A program made the translations under genes and the position numbers. Positions 8,807 to 18,609 of a DNA stretch of 64,000 nt are shown one piece after another. Source of the stretch: Photobacterium lipolyticum (lineage in GTDB: Bacteria > Pseudomonadota > Gammaproteobacteria > Enterobacterales > Vibrionaceae); the NCBI RefSeq assembly GCF_003026475.1, contig NZ_PYMC01000016.1:1-64000 (forward strand), written 5' to 3'. The notes below the pieces were generated by a model that did no database searches, was not told where the DNA came from, and worked only from the letters and a program-made list of their open reading frames with translations. Every line of letters begins with the position of its first letter. Position 1 is the first letter of the stretch.

Positions 8807-9640
8807 TCACTTTTCATCCAGCAAGCGATTATCTGGCGTCAAAATCGTCGCCCAAGGAAGCGATACATCCCCTAAGGTAATAAAATTAGGGTTTTCTAGT
8901 GTGTCACGCTCATTGTATGACAGGGGGTCAAGATGCGTATTGAGAATACGCCCGCCCGCTTCTTCAACAATGCATTGCGTTGCCGCAGTATCCCACTCAC
9001 CGGTTGGGCCTAAGCGTAAATAACAGTCTACCGCGCCTTCTGCGACCAGGCACGATTTCAACGCTGCCGAACCTAATGGGACCAGCTCATAATTCAATGA
9101 AGGATCAAGACGTTCAGTAATCGTACGAACATCCTGGCGACGGCTAATCGCAACCGCTATCGATTGTGTTGGCAATTCATGCGTATGCGTCGCGATACGT
9201 ACCGTTTCACCTTCGGGGGTGATCTTCCAGGCACCTTTACTGCGGTAAGCATAATAAACCACACCAGAAACAGGCGCATATACTACACCCATAATTGGCG
9301 TGTTACCTTCGACTAAAGCAATGATCGTCGCGAAATCACCGCTACCAGCAATAAATTCCTGGGTACCATCCAGCGGATCCACCAGCCAGTAACGCTGCCA
9401 TTGACTACGCTCCGACAGGGGGACTTCCGCGTCTTCTTCTGATAACACCGGAATATCAGGCGTCAGTTCAGTTAATCGTTCCATCACCAGTTTATGGGCC
9501 GCTAAATCGGCACTGGTCACAGGCGTGTTATCTTGTTTAATTTCCTTTTCAAACTGGCCGCACTGATAAATATTGAGGATCACTTGCCCAGACTCGCGAG
9601 CAATATCAATCACCGATGGTAAAAGATTCGATAATTCCAT
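8807..9640 (-). CDS. cysQ: 3'(2'),5'-bisphosphate nucleotidase
   Basis: 277 aa. Hydrolyses 3'-phosphoadenosine 5'-phosphate, a by-product of sulfate assimilation, to AMP. The metal-dependent inositol-phosphatase-family motifs are SEED (67-70) and DPLDGT (88-93), with the C-terminal GEWDTAA block. It starts 9 bp after the nudE stop, so nudE-cysQ is an operon, a pairing also found in other gammaproteobacteria. Confidence 0.94.
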   Translation of the reverse strand: MELSNLLPSVIDIARESGQVILNIYQCGQFEKEIKQDNTPVTSADLAAHKLVMERLTELTPDIPVLSEEDAEVPLSERSQWQRYWLVDPLDGTQEFIAGSGDFATIIALVEGNTPIMGVVYAPVSGVVYYAYRSKGAWKITPEGETVRIATHTHELPTQSIAVAISRRQDVRTITERLDPSLNYELVPLGSAALKSCLVAEGAVDCYLRLGPTGEWDTAATQCIVEEAGGRILNTHLDPLSYNERDTLENPNFITLGDVSLPWATILTPDNRLLDEK

Positions 9641-9649
9641 AACTCGCTC

Positions 9650-10201
9650 CTAGTTTGAAAGTTGCTTTAACGCGAGGAAAAGTGCAGTAATACTTCGGGC
9701 TTCAGCAAAGTCGAGATGGTTGATCAGCTCTTCGCCCTGATTAACAGGCCAGCGAACAACTTCTAACGGCTCCGGTTCATCACCTTCGAGCTGCTCCGCA
9801 TACAAATCTTGTGCTAAGAACAAGGTCATCCGGCTGGAGAAATAAGAAGGGGCCAGCACCACTTCCTTAAGAAGCTGTAATTGTTTCGCCCCAAAGCCAA
9901 TTTCTTCTTTCAGTTCTCGATTGGCTGCCTGCTCTGCGCTCTCTCCGGTATCAATCAGGCCTTTGGGGAAGCCAAGCTCATAACGATCGGTACCTGCAGA
10001 ATATTCTCTGATCAGCAACAGATCACCGTCAGCGGTAACCGGTACAACCAACACAGCATGACGATTGCTGGGTTTCATCCGCTCATAAGTACGTTCAACC
10101 CCATTGGAAAAACGCAAGCCAAGAGACTCGATTTTAAACAGTTGTGATTGGGCCACAACTTCGGTCGATAAGATTTCAGGTTTATTTTTTCCAGCCGCCA
10201 T
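9650..10201 (-). CDS. nudE: ADP-compounds hydrolase NudE (Nudix)
   Basis: 183 aa (E. coli 186). Cleaves ADP-ribose, AP3A and NADH-type ADP compounds. The Nudix box GX5EX7REUXEEXGU is intact at residues 81-103, starting GLIDTGE and containing RELKEEIGF. Two upstream in-frame ATGs exist, but the one at 10201 has AGGA 8 nt before it and aligns with the E. coli N terminus. It lies between gspN and cysQ, all on the minus strand. Confidence 0.93.
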   Translation of the reverse strand: MAAGKNKPEILSTEVVAQSQLFKIESLGLRFSNGVERTYERMKPSNRHAVLVVPVTADGDLLLIREYSAGTDRYELGFPKGLIDTGESAEQAANRELKEEIGFGAKQLQLLKEVVLAPSYFSSRMTLFLAQDLYAEQLEGDEPEPLEVVRWPVNQGEELINHLDFAEARSITALFLALKQLSN

Positions 10202-10318
10202 GCCGTTTTCCTGTACCACCATAATATGGCTATTTAAGGGCAATAGCCGGGTGAAATAAAGTAATTTCTTTGGAAACCTTTACCCTTGCTAAAATACCAG
10301 CCGAACTTTATACGATTA

Positions 10319-11077
10319 TTATAAGCGCCCGCTATAGGTTATTTGATAACGTCCTTTACTATCCGGGTTACCTAACCACTTTAATTGCTTGCCTAATTGA
10401 GGCGGAAATTGCGCGCCGGGCTTAAACCAACCATTTAAGCTGTAGCTTTGGTTGGCCGCTAACGACGCTTGCCAGTCGCTGGATATATCAACTGAAGATT
10501 GGCTTGCCTGCGCCGTCAGTTGACCTTGCTCGCAGCCCAAATTTGCAATAACAGGGCCGGGATTGATCCCTCCCAAAGGAGAACTAATATTGGCGGATGT
10601 CCACGCCAGTGAGCCATCTAATGCAAAGCAATAAGGCGCCTGGTATTGATAATCACGAACGGTCAGTTCAAGGTTACCTGCAACCGTTGCCGGAATGGGT
10701 GCACGAGCATACTTCAGGATATTCTGAGCCGGCACCGATACCAGTAAATTTTTCGCAAACGGACCGGATGTGCCGTAACCCACCGTCCCCCTACCATCAA
10801 AAGCCAGATCGCTGCCCTTCCCGAAACGCACGGCAAATGAAGCTTTACCTGTCAGCAGAGCAGCCGGACTCATTTCCCACTGCACGCGCCCCAGGTTCTG
10901 CTGTTGCCATCTGACTTGTGATGCCATTCCCTGCCAGGGCGTACCGCTGATCCCCGCAATGTTTAATCCTTTGACTGGCGGCATCTGCTGCCATAACCAG
11001 CTGGCTGGAACATGGGCAATTAAGCTACCGATTAAGACGGCACCAAAGGTGGTACCTAATGCTAATTTAAACTTCAC
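10319..11077 (-). CDS. gspN: type II secretion system protein N
   Basis: 252 aa. Inner-membrane protein anchored by one N-terminal segment (about 5-24), with a periplasmic domain. It is the last gene of the gsp/eps cluster and starts 2 bp after gspM. GspN is present in only some T2SS operons and its role is poorly defined. The DxxGRGxVGYGTSGPF-like region and the AYCFALDGSLAW block match the family. Confidence 0.92.
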   Translation of the reverse strand: MKFKLALGTTFGAVLIGSLIAHVPASWLWQQMPPVKGLNIAGISGTPWQGMASQVRWQQQNLGRVQWEMSPAALLTGKASFAVRFGKGSDLAFDGRGTVGYGTSGPFAKNLLVSVPAQNILKYARAPIPATVAGNLELTVRDYQYQAPYCFALDGSLAWTSANISSPLGGINPGPVIANLGCEQGQLTAQASQSSVDISSDWQASLAANQSYSLNGWFKPGAQFPPQLGKQLKWLGNPDSKGRYQITYSGRL

Positions 11078-11079
11078 GT

Positions 11080-11556
11080 TTATCCTCGCCCAAGCTGTAG
11101 GCGGTTCACTTCGACCATACCATTTACATCTGTTTTAGAAATATCCAGAAACTGCGCTTCGATACCATGCTCATCGCGTAAAAAAGAGAGCCAGTTAACT
11201 AATGTATTAAATGGTATAGGTTTAACCCACACTTGTACTGCCTCGCTGCGAGGCTGCATACGTATAAGCTCAATACGAAAACGACTGGTGGTTTCATTTA
11301 CGACCTGGTTCAGACCTTTATTGGTCACTTTCACTGCCGAGCCGGATGCACCTTTCAGGCGGACGATCTGATCCGCTTTTCCTTCCACCCAGCTAAGTAA
11401 CTGACGCTCAGCCTGAATACGTGTTTGTGCCATTTCTGCCCGGTTCGCCAATGGCTGCCACAATCCCCAGTAAATAACCGCAAGGGCTAATGCTCCGGCA
11501 CCACCCAGCACCAGACGTTGCTCGCGCAGACTCAAGGCTTTCCACCACGCGTTCAT
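11080..11556 (-). CDS. gspM: type II secretion system protein M
   Basis: 158 aa. Bitopic inner-membrane protein with a transmembrane segment at about 16-34 and a periplasmic ferredoxin-like domain. With GspL, GspC and GspF it forms the assembly platform. It overlaps gspL by 4 bp (ATGA), implying translational coupling. Confidence 0.94.
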   Translation of the reverse strand: MNAWWKALSLREQRLVLGGAGALALAVIYWGLWQPLANRAEMAQTRIQAERQLLSWVEGKADQIVRLKGASGSAVKVTNKGLNQVVNETTSRFRIELIRMQPRSEAVQVWVKPIPFNTLVNWLSFLRDEHGIEAQFLDISKTDVNGMVEVNRLQLGRG

Positions 11557-12836
11557 GATTTTCTCCTTAATACCACGGCACCATTAACCTGACTACCTTC
11601 TTTATTCAACTGGCCTTGCTCCACCTCAAACTCTTTCGCCAGTAAGGTGCGCAGTTGCTCGAAATGCTGAAATTCTGCGGCGCTTGCCTGAAGACGTAAT
11701 TCACCGCGATTCTGATCATACTTCATATTCAAAATCGTCATTTGCGGCACTTTACTCAACACTGGTTTAAGTTGCAGCAGCCACGGTAATAACCCCTGAT
11801 CACTGCCGCCGCCGCCAAGTTGGGTAATCGCACGGTTCATCTGGTTTTTGAGGTAACTTTGTGAAGGAATACGTTTAAATTCAGGCAACACCTGACGGAA
11901 AATGCGCTCGCTTTCGGCCCGGTAAGCCTGCGCCTGCAGTTCCAGCCTTTGCACTGACACAAAGTGTTCAACAATGACAGTCGTCAATACCAATCCCGCA
12001 GCAACCGCCACCTTACGCCATGGTTTCAGATGTTTTCGCCATGCCGATTGTGGCTTATATGGCCCGGACAACAGGTTAACTTTACTGCTTTCAGCACCTT
12101 TTGCGAGCAACTGCATGACCAGCTCAGGGGGTTCAGGTTGCCATTTGCCCGGCATATTTTCCGGTGCCGGCGTAAAGTGGTGGATGGTTAATACCGGTAA
12201 ACCGTCGGCTTCTTCGGCTTCTTCGGCTTCTGCCTCTTCCTCGGTTACCGGCTCTTCGCTTTCAACGACAACGGCAGCAATCGGCGCTTTTTGTGCCAGC
12301 AACCAGCTAGCCAGCCATGACGGCTCTGCACAGATACCCTCAGCTTCGGACTGACGGACCAACCATTGCCGCTCAAGTTCCGCAGCGCTATAACCATCAT
12401 CGTACAGTGGCAGACACAAACAGTCTGGCACCAGCTTTTTCACTTCCATTCCGGCTCTGGCTAACTCACTCAGCCATTGCTCAATTTTTCTGTGCTCGAT
12501 AATAGCAACATTGGCGATATCACCTTGACGCTTTATCAGATGCACATGCAGTGAATCAACATCCTGTGCCAGCTCATCTTCTAACAGGTAGGGTAAAACC
12601 GCCGCCAACTGACGTCCGCTGCCTGCAGGAATAGCAACCTGAGTTAACAGCAACTCACTGGCAGGAACAAGTGCAATAACCGGACGCTGCGCCGCATATT
12701 CAGCCAATTCATTCAATTGCGTCATACCGGCCAGCTGGCCTGATGCAATTACTTCGTTTTGCTGTGGCGACCAGACCAGCCATTGCACCGGCTGTTCACG
12801 CCGGCTACTTAGCCTTATTGTCAGAAATTCGCTCAC
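11553..12836 (-). CDS. gspL: type II secretion system protein L
   Basis: 427 aa. The cytoplasmic actin-like domain docks ATPase GspE. A transmembrane segment lies near 273-292 and a periplasmic ferredoxin-like domain binds GspM. The start is taken as GTG at 12836, because GGAGGG precedes it by 4 nt and the product then begins (V/M)SEFLTIRLSS like Vibrio EpsL. A longer frame from an ATG 12 bp upstream lacks a Shine-Dalgarno sequence. The 3' end of gspK overlaps by 32 bp. Between the two cytoplasmic subdomains there is a strongly acidic Glu/Ala linker (about 190-212), encoded by a 9-bp tandem repeat (12206-12232). Confidence 0.94.
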   Translation of the reverse strand: MSEFLTIRLSSRREQPVQWLVWSPQQNEVIASGQLAGMTQLNELAEYAAQRPVIALVPASELLLTQVAIPAGSGRQLAAVLPYLLEDELAQDVDSLHVHLIKRQGDIANVAIIEHRKIEQWLSELARAGMEVKKLVPDCLCLPLYDDGYSAAELERQWLVRQSEAEGICAEPSWLASWLLAQKAPIAAVVVESEEPVTEEEAEAEEAEEADGLPVLTIHHFTPAPENMPGKWQPEPPELVMQLLAKGAESSKVNLLSGPYKPQSAWRKHLKPWRKVAVAAGLVLTTVIVEHFVSVQRLELQAQAYRAESERIFRQVLPEFKRIPSQSYLKNQMNRAITQLGGGGSDQGLLPWLLQLKPVLSKVPQMTILNMKYDQNRGELRLQASAAEFQHFEQLRTLLAKEFEVEQGQLNKEGSQVNGAVVLRRKS

Positions 12837-13812
12837 TGATCCCTCCATAACGGCGACGAATCACTGTCACCTCTTTTTGAGCATCACGTTTAAGTAATGC
12901 AACTAACCTAAGTCTGGCTCGATCGACCAACACTTCTGTATCCAATTGAAAATAATCGCTGCTCACCGCCAGGTGACTTTCCGCACGCTTTAGGGTTGCA
13001 GCATCAATCCCGCTGATCGTCGGTTCGCGCTTAAAATCATCAACACTTTGCCAACCGTCATAGGGACGGGCAGCAATTAACGTCTGGGCATCTGACAACG
13101 ATAACGCCGGGGTAAATAGCCCCACCAGCAGGGCGGCCTGCTGCTCATCAATGGTATTCACGTTCAGCACCATATCTGCGCTTGGCAGTGCACAAAGCAG
13201 GTGCCGGGCCTTATTGTAAATCTGGCCGGTGACGCCATTAATGGCGCGAAACTCACTGACATCAGCCAGCCAGTCATTCGGGGGTAAATAAGGCGGAAGA
13301 AAACCTTCATAAGTACTGTCTTCAGCACCGAACGATGACTGTACGGCATCATCCGGATCCACAAATTCCCAGCTGGAATCTGCAACAACTTCAGCCTCAT
13401 AGCTCTCGACACCAACCTCTTCCAGCAGTGATTGCAGGTAGCTCACTAAAAACGGCTTCTTGCTTCGATCCGCTTCTGGTTTGACGCTACTTAATGCATT
13501 GAGATTAAAACAGGCCTGGCGATCAACAATGTCCCCAATCGCTTCACCGTTTTCTAACGGGTAACGCTGGCCTTTGGTTGCCCATGCCTGGCTCAGGTTA
13601 ACGGTATCACTGTCATCGACGCCTTGCTTAATTGCCACCTTTGCCAGCTCTTCCAGTCCCAGGGCATACCAGTATGCCTGCTGATTCAGCACCTGGTTCT
13701 CGACCCGGTAGAAGTTAGTATGTAATCGTTCGGTCATTTGCACGGCCAGCAGAGTCATCAAGGCTAACAGCAACAAGACAACGATCAGCGCAACGCCTTT
13801 TTGCTGTTTCAT
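12805..13812 (-). CDS. gspK: type II secretion minor pseudopilin K
   Basis: 335 aa. Large minor pseudopilin at the tip of the pseudopilus. The prepilin peptidase site is after G6 in MKQQKG/VALIVV. Position +5 is Val instead of the Glu of other pseudopilins, which is the known hallmark of GspK. A large inserted domain follows the N-terminal helix. It shares one base with gspJ and overlaps gspL by 32 bp. Confidence 0.95.
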   Translation of the reverse strand: MKQQKGVALIVVLLLLALMTLLAVQMTERLHTNFYRVENQVLNQQAYWYALGLEELAKVAIKQGVDDSDTVNLSQAWATKGQRYPLENGEAIGDIVDRQACFNLNALSSVKPEADRSKKPFLVSYLQSLLEEVGVESYEAEVVADSSWEFVDPDDAVQSSFGAEDSTYEGFLPPYLPPNDWLADVSEFRAINGVTGQIYNKARHLLCALPSADMVLNVNTIDEQQAALLVGLFTPALSLSDAQTLIAARPYDGWQSVDDFKREPTISGIDAATLKRAESHLAVSSDYFQLDTEVLVDRARLRLVALLKRDAQKEVTVIRRRYGGISERISDNKAK

Positions 13813-14486
13813 TAACTGTTATCCTCCTGCCCAACCGCACTGAGCCCTGATACCGGCAGCAGGTAAACGCGCTCGATGTCGCCGAAATCAGCCAGGGTCA
13901 TTTTAACCATAATGCCTTCCGGCAAAGCCGTCTCTTTGGACCACTCATCGACCCATTTTTTCTCGCTGTAATAACGGAAAGAGAGCTTGGTAACATCCGC
14001 TAAGGTTTCGCGTACTAAAGGCTCTGTTCCCACCACCGTATCAGGGTAGCGGAACCAGACGCGCTCCAGCTTGTCTTCTATGATCCGGTAACCGACCCGG
14101 ACATTTTCACCCCGCGGGAACATTTGCTGCGGGTTCTGCCAGCCGGCGCGGGTAAATATGATGCCCTGGTCTTGCGAATCAAGCAGGTACTCACCTGACA
14201 GCAGCAGCTTCTCTGAAGGTTGTTCACCCTGATTGCGCACGCGTCGCGCAACTATTTGACGGAAATCGTTATCCATCATGACCATGGCTCGTTGAATCGA
14301 TTTCAGTCGTTCATTATGTTCACGAGACTGCTGATCACTTAGCTGTACGTTACTAAGTACCTGATAGGCCGACAAGCTCAGCATCGCGAATACCGCAATG
14401 GCCACAAGTACTTCTAATAAGGTAAAGCCCCGCTGCTGCATACCAGCACGTCGGATTGAAGGGCGGCGGCAATTAATTCGCAACAT
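13812..14486 (-). CDS. gspJ: type II secretion minor pseudopilin J
   Basis: 224 aa from the ATG at 14486. Prepilin peptidase cleavage is expected in QQRG/FTLLEV, with Glu at +5. The start is uncertain. The ATG at 14486 overlaps gspI by 14 bp and gives a rather long leader; the ATG at 14441 gives MQQRG/FTLLEV but leaves a gap. Neither has a strong Shine-Dalgarno sequence. GspJ joins GspI and GspK in the tip complex. Confidence 0.92.
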   Translation of the reverse strand: MLRINCRRPSIRRAGMQQRGFTLLEVLVAIAVFAMLSLSAYQVLSNVQLSDQQSREHNERLKSIQRAMVMMDNDFRQIVARRVRNQGEQPSEKLLLSGEYLLDSQDQGIIFTRAGWQNPQQMFPRGENVRVGYRIIEDKLERVWFRYPDTVVGTEPLVRETLADVTKLSFRYYSEKKWVDEWSKETALPEGIMVKMTLADFGDIERVYLLPVSGLSAVGQEDNS

Positions 14487-14832
14487 AAGTTCTGACCGTG
14501 ACCACCGTTTGTTTTCTCTCAGCATCCGTTGCCACCGTGGCATCCAGCGCTCTTAAATAACCATCTGCCGTTTTAGTATTTTTAATGCTCCAGTACCATT
14601 CGCGCCCGGCCAGATCAGACTTGCCGCGCTTCTCAGTGGCCGGGATCTGTCCCGACAGGCGGATCTTCGCCAACTCGTTATCTGCCACCATGACGGCAAA
14701 GGTTTTCTGTTCTAAATAGCCCAACGTGTTTAAATGCTGACTCACGGCTTTCATAACACTGAGCGCCGCCGTGGCAAACACCGCCAAAGCTACCAGTACT
14801 TCTAACAGAGTCATCCCGCGATTATGCTTCAT
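14473..14832 (-). CDS. gspI: type II secretion minor pseudopilin I
   Basis: 119 aa. The short leader MKHNRG is followed by MTLLEVLVALAVF, with Glu at +5, the class III signal cut by the prepilin peptidase. GspI initiates the GspI-J-K tip of the pseudopilus. It overlaps gspH by 4 bp and gspJ by 14 bp. Confidence 0.94.
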   Translation of the reverse strand: MKHNRGMTLLEVLVALAVFATAALSVMKAVSQHLNTLGYLEQKTFAVMVADNELAKIRLSGQIPATEKRGKSDLAGREWYWSIKNTKTADGYLRALDATVATDAERKQTVVTVRTYVAN

Positions 14833-15410
14833 CGTGTTTTCCCTGTTTTTAGCTCGTCACCAGGGCGGAGTAAAAAGAGCTGCCCCAATTCATCAGCCTG
14901 GATACGCCAGAACTGGTTTACACCATCCACTTCAAATGCCAGGGTAAACGGGGTGTATTCACCACTGGCCATTACTACAATTTGCGGCGGTTTAATCTTG
15001 TCTTTATCAGTTTGTTCAGCAAACAAGTCTTCATCGAACAGAGATCCTGGTTTGAATAAACGATCTTTGTCTTGCCAGGAATAGCCGCCCATTTCGACGA
15101 TCAAGTCGATATCGTCGCCGACTTCAACGTCAGTGAAAAAACGGGACGCGGCGATCGGCTGCCAGTCTTTACTGGTTAGCTCAAGAAACTGATAACGATG
15201 GCGCTCAATACGGATCCCGTAATCAATGCCATTGAGCAGGGCATCTTCACCCAGTAACTGGACCAGGTGGTGAAAACGTGCAGCCTCTTCTTTTACCTTG
15301 TCTTCTTTACTTTCCGGCAGTGTCATAATAACGGCCACGGCACTCGTTGCCAGCAGCACCAGTACCAACAATATCTCAATTAAAGTAAAACCTGCTGCAC
15401 GTTTATTCAT
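14829..15410 (-). CDS. gspH: type II secretion minor pseudopilin H
   Basis: 193 aa. Leader MNKRAAG/FTLIEILLVL with Glu at +5. GspH sits between the tip complex and the GspG shaft. It follows gspG by 18 bp and overlaps gspI by 4 bp. Confidence 0.94.
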   Translation of the reverse strand: MNKRAAGFTLIEILLVLVLLATSAVAVIMTLPESKEDKVKEEAARFHHLVQLLGEDALLNGIDYGIRIERHRYQFLELTSKDWQPIAASRFFTDVEVGDDIDLIVEMGGYSWQDKDRLFKPGSLFDEDLFAEQTDKDKIKPPQIVVMASGEYTPFTLAFEVDGVNQFWRIQADELGQLFLLRPGDELKTGKTR

Positions 15411-15428
15411 GGTTATTCAATCCTGGAC

Positions 15429-15863
15429 TTAGAAGTCCAGCATGTTCCAGTTACCAATATCCGTATTGTTACCTTCTCCGCCTTCCTGGCCATCTGCACC
15501 CAGGCTAAAGACATCAATCGCGCCATGCTCACCAGGCATAACATAGTTATATTCATAACCCCAAGGGTCTTTAGGTAGACGTTTGATGTAGCCGCCGTCA
15601 CGGTAATTACGCGGCTCTGGTGTTGATGATGGCTTAGACACCAATGCCTCCAGTCCCTGATCAGTGGACGGATAAACGCTGTTATCCAGCTTGTACATAT
15701 CCAGTGACTGCTCAAGCGCACTGATGTCAGTGACGACTTTTTGCTGATCCGCTTTTTCTTTGTTACCCAATAGGTTTGGCACCACCAAGCTGGCCAGCAC
15801 ACCTAAGATAACGATAACGACCATGACTTCTAACAGCGTAAAGCCGCGTTGTTTGCGTTGCAT
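15429..15863 (-). CDS. gspG: type II secretion major pseudopilin G
   Basis: 144 aa. Leader MQRKQRG/FTLLEVMVVIVILG with Glu at +5, followed by the DISALEQSLDMYKLDN helix and the C-terminal Ca2+-binding loop region typical of GspG. It is the main subunit of the periplasmic pseudopilus. The ATG at 15863 is chosen over a TTG 15 bp upstream because GGAGGT lies 8 nt before it. The strong ribosome binding site fits the need for more of this subunit. Confidence 0.96.
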   Translation of the reverse strand: MQRKQRGFTLLEVMVVIVILGVLASLVVPNLLGNKEKADQQKVVTDISALEQSLDMYKLDNSVYPSTDQGLEALVSKPSSTPEPRNYRDGGYIKRLPKDPWGYEYNYVMPGEHGAIDVFSLGADGQEGGEGNNTDIGNWNMLDF

Positions 15864-15886
15864 TGAAAAGACCTCCAAAGGAAAAA

Positions 15887-17107
15887 CTACATGCCAACCA
15901 TGTTATTTAATTCAATGATTGGCATTAAGGTGGCAATCACGATAAACATGACAATGCCCGCCATAAAGACAATCAATAGTGGTTCAAAAATACCCAGCGC
16001 CATATTAACCTGAGATTCAAAATCCCGATCCTGGTTATCAGCGGCCCGGGTTAACATCTGTTCCAGTTCACCACTACGCTCACCACTAGCAATCATGTGC
16101 AGCATCATCGGGGGGAACAGTTTTGTTTTATCTAAAGAAACACGAAGGCTCGACCCTTCACGCACTTTGTCTGCCGCTTCTAAGATCTGCTTATTGACCC
16201 AGGTATTGGTCATAACATCTGAGGCGACCTTCATACCATCAAGCAAAGGAATGGCACTGGAGGTGCAGATCGACAAGGTACGGGCAAAGCGAGAGGTATT
16301 CAGGCCGCGGGCGACTTTACCAATCACAGGTATCCGCAATACCCAACGATCCCACCTCATTCTAAAGTCAGGCTTTTTAAGAGCCGTTTTTAGCAATGCT
16401 ATTGCTGTCACAATGACCGCCACCACGACAATGCCCCAATTCTGAACAAAGTTACTGGCTGCCAGCAATACTTCAGTAATCGTCGGTAATTGTTGCCCCA
16501 TCTGGACAAACTGATCGACGATCTTCGGTACCACGGTCGCCAGCAGAAAGGCAACGACCGAGACAGCGACCAATGTCAGCATGGTCGGGTAAATCATCGC
16601 CTGCTGTAGCTTGCTGCGCATCTGTTGGCGGTTTTCAGTGTAATCCGCCAGGCGATTCAGCACAGTCTCTAAGTGACCGGATTTTTCACCCGCCGCCACC
16701 ATGGCACGAAATAGCTGATCAAACACATGGGAATACTCGGCCATGCTGTCTGACAGGGTATAGCCTTCAACCACCCGAGAACGCACTGCCAGCAACATAT
16801 TTTTCAGCCGCGGCTTCTCACTTTGCTCTGCGACGGCTTTTATGCATTCTTCCAGAGGCATGCCAGCCTGAACAAGCGTCGCCAGCTGGCGAGTGATCAA
16901 TGCCAGTTCATTCGCGCTAATACCACGACGAAACCGGAAACCGGTACTAGCCTGCTTTTTCTCACTGCCCTGAGTTTGTACCACTTCTACCGGCACAAAA
17001 CCTTGCTCGCGCAGTTGCTGACGTACCTGACGGGCATTATCCCCTTCCAGTACGCCCTTTTTCTGGCGACCTTTAGCATCAAGCGCTTTGTATTCGAATG
17101 CTGCCAT
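15887..17107 (-). CDS. gspF: type II secretion inner-membrane platform protein F
   Basis: 406 aa. Polytopic inner-membrane protein with two cytoplasmic T2SSF domains (about 70-190 and 275-395) and hydrophobic segments near 170-190, 220-240 and 375-400. It forms the core of the assembly platform that GspE acts on. Its ATG shares one base with the gspE stop. Confidence 0.96.
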   Translation of the reverse strand: MAAFEYKALDAKGRQKKGVLEGDNARQVRQQLREQGFVPVEVVQTQGSEKKQASTGFRFRRGISANELALITRQLATLVQAGMPLEECIKAVAEQSEKPRLKNMLLAVRSRVVEGYTLSDSMAEYSHVFDQLFRAMVAAGEKSGHLETVLNRLADYTENRQQMRSKLQQAMIYPTMLTLVAVSVVAFLLATVVPKIVDQFVQMGQQLPTITEVLLAASNFVQNWGIVVVAVIVTAIALLKTALKKPDFRMRWDRWVLRIPVIGKVARGLNTSRFARTLSICTSSAIPLLDGMKVASDVMTNTWVNKQILEAADKVREGSSLRVSLDKTKLFPPMMLHMIASGERSGELEQMLTRAADNQDRDFESQVNMALGIFEPLLIVFMAGIVMFIVIATLMPIIELNNMVGM

Positions 17108-18609
17108 TAGCCCTCCTTGGTCACTCGCATCACTTCTTCAAGGGTAGTGATACCTTTTTTGACCTTGAGCAAGCCATCATCACGGATACTTGGCGTGTAT
17201 TGACGGATGATTTTTTCAATCGCCTGCTCACCCGCTTCGGCGTGGATCAGCTCCTGCACTTTTTCATCGATCAACAGCAACTCATGAATTCCGGTACGGC
17301 CACGGTAGCCTTTATTGTTACAGTGCTCACAGCCGATCGCGTGATACAACGTCAGTGGCTCATCTTCAGCCAGATTAAACAGCTTTTTCTGCTCGGCATC
17401 AGCTTCATAGGGCTGACGACATTCAGAGCATAAGGTACGCACCAGACGCTGAGCCAGCACCCCAAGCAAAGAAGAAGAAACAAGGAAAGGTTCAATCCCC
17501 ATATCACGTAAACGGGTGATCGCACCGATCGCGGTATTGGTGTGCAAGGTCGACATAACCATGTGGCCGGTCAGCGATGCCTGGACGGCAATAGAAGCCG
17601 TTTCTAAATCTCGAATTTCACCGACCATCACGACATCAGGATCCTGACGTAAAATAGCACGCAAACCCCGGGCGAAAGTCATATCGACTTTTGAGTTAAC
17701 CTGGGTTTGACCAATTCCATTGATATCAAACTCGATCGGGTCCTCCACCGTTAAGATATTTCTTTCCTGACTATTCAGCTCTTGCAACCCCGCATACAGG
17801 GTGGTGGATTTACCTGAACCGGTCGGACCGGTCACCAGGATAATACCGTGGGGACGCTGAATAATATGACGGAAGGTTTTATGGTTCTCAGGTGTCATCC
17901 CCAAACTATGCAAATCGAGACGGGTCGCATTTTTATCAAGCAAGCGCAGTACCACACGCTCGCCATGAGACGACGGCATGGTCGAGACACGGACATCTAC
18001 CGCTCGGCCACCGATACGCAGTGAGATACGGCCATCTTGCGGCACACGCTTTTCTGCAATGTCGAGACGGGCCATAACCTTAATACGCGAGACCAGCAAG
18101 GGGGCCAGCTTACGGCTCGGTTGCAACACTTCACGCAAGACACCATCAACCCGGAAACGGATCGACAGCACTTTTTCAAAGGTTTCAATATGGATATCAG
18201 AAGCTGCTTCTTTGATAGCTTCAGCCAGCATGGCATTGATCAATTTAATGATCGGTGCATCATCTTCTGATTCCAATAAGTCTTCAGATTCCGGCAACTC
18301 TTCGGCCAACGAGAAGAAATCATCACTGTCTGAACCCAAATCTTCCATCAGCTGACGGGCTTCAGATGAATCCCGCTGATAAGCCTCGGTTAATTTCAGC
18401 TCAAACGCTTTCTCCGCCAGCTCCACCGGGGTAAAATTTCCGCCGGCAACACGGCGCACTTCCGCTAACACCACCGCAGATAGCTGACCGCAGTAAAACA
18501 GTATCAGGCCTTGCTCGCCGGCTTCCAGTACAACACGGTGACGCCGGGCAAATGAAAAAGGCAAGCGGAACAGGGTAAGCACGTCGCCTTCCGCGTTAAC
18601 CGCAGCCAT
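17107..18609 (-). CDS. gspE: type II secretion ATPase E
   Basis: 500 aa (V. cholerae EpsE 503). Cytoplasmic hexameric ATPase that powers pseudopilus assembly. The N1E domain binds GspL. Walker A is GPTGSGKS (261-268), Walker B is [14 protein letters not shown] (321-334), with Asp and His boxes in between. The tetracysteine zinc motif is C394/C397 and C427/C430. The start and stop each share a base with gspD and gspF, respectively, so the genes are tightly coupled. Confidence 0.97.
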   Translation of the reverse strand: MAAVNAEGDVLTLFRLPFSFARRHRVVLEAGEQGLILFYCGQLSAVVLAEVRRVAGGNFTPVELAEKAFELKLTEAYQRDSSEARQLMEDLGSDSDDFFSLAEELPESEDLLESEDDAPIIKLINAMLAEAIKEAASDIHIETFEKVLSIRFRVDGVLREVLQPSRKLAPLLVSRIKVMARLDIAEKRVPQDGRISLRIGGRAVDVRVSTMPSSHGERVVLRLLDKNATRLDLHSLGMTPENHKTFRHIIQRPHGIILVTGPTGSGKSTTLYAGLQELNSQERNILTVEDPIEFDINGIGQTQVNSKVDMTFARGLRAILRQDPDVVMVGEIRDLETASIAVQASLTGHMVMSTLHTNTAIGAITRLRDMGIEPFLVSSSLLGVLAQRLVRTLCSECRQPYEADAEQKKLFNLAEDEPLTLYHAIGCEHCNNKGYRGRTGIHELLLIDEKVQELIHAEAGEQAIEKIIRQYTPSIRDDGLLKVKKGITTLEEVMRVTKEG

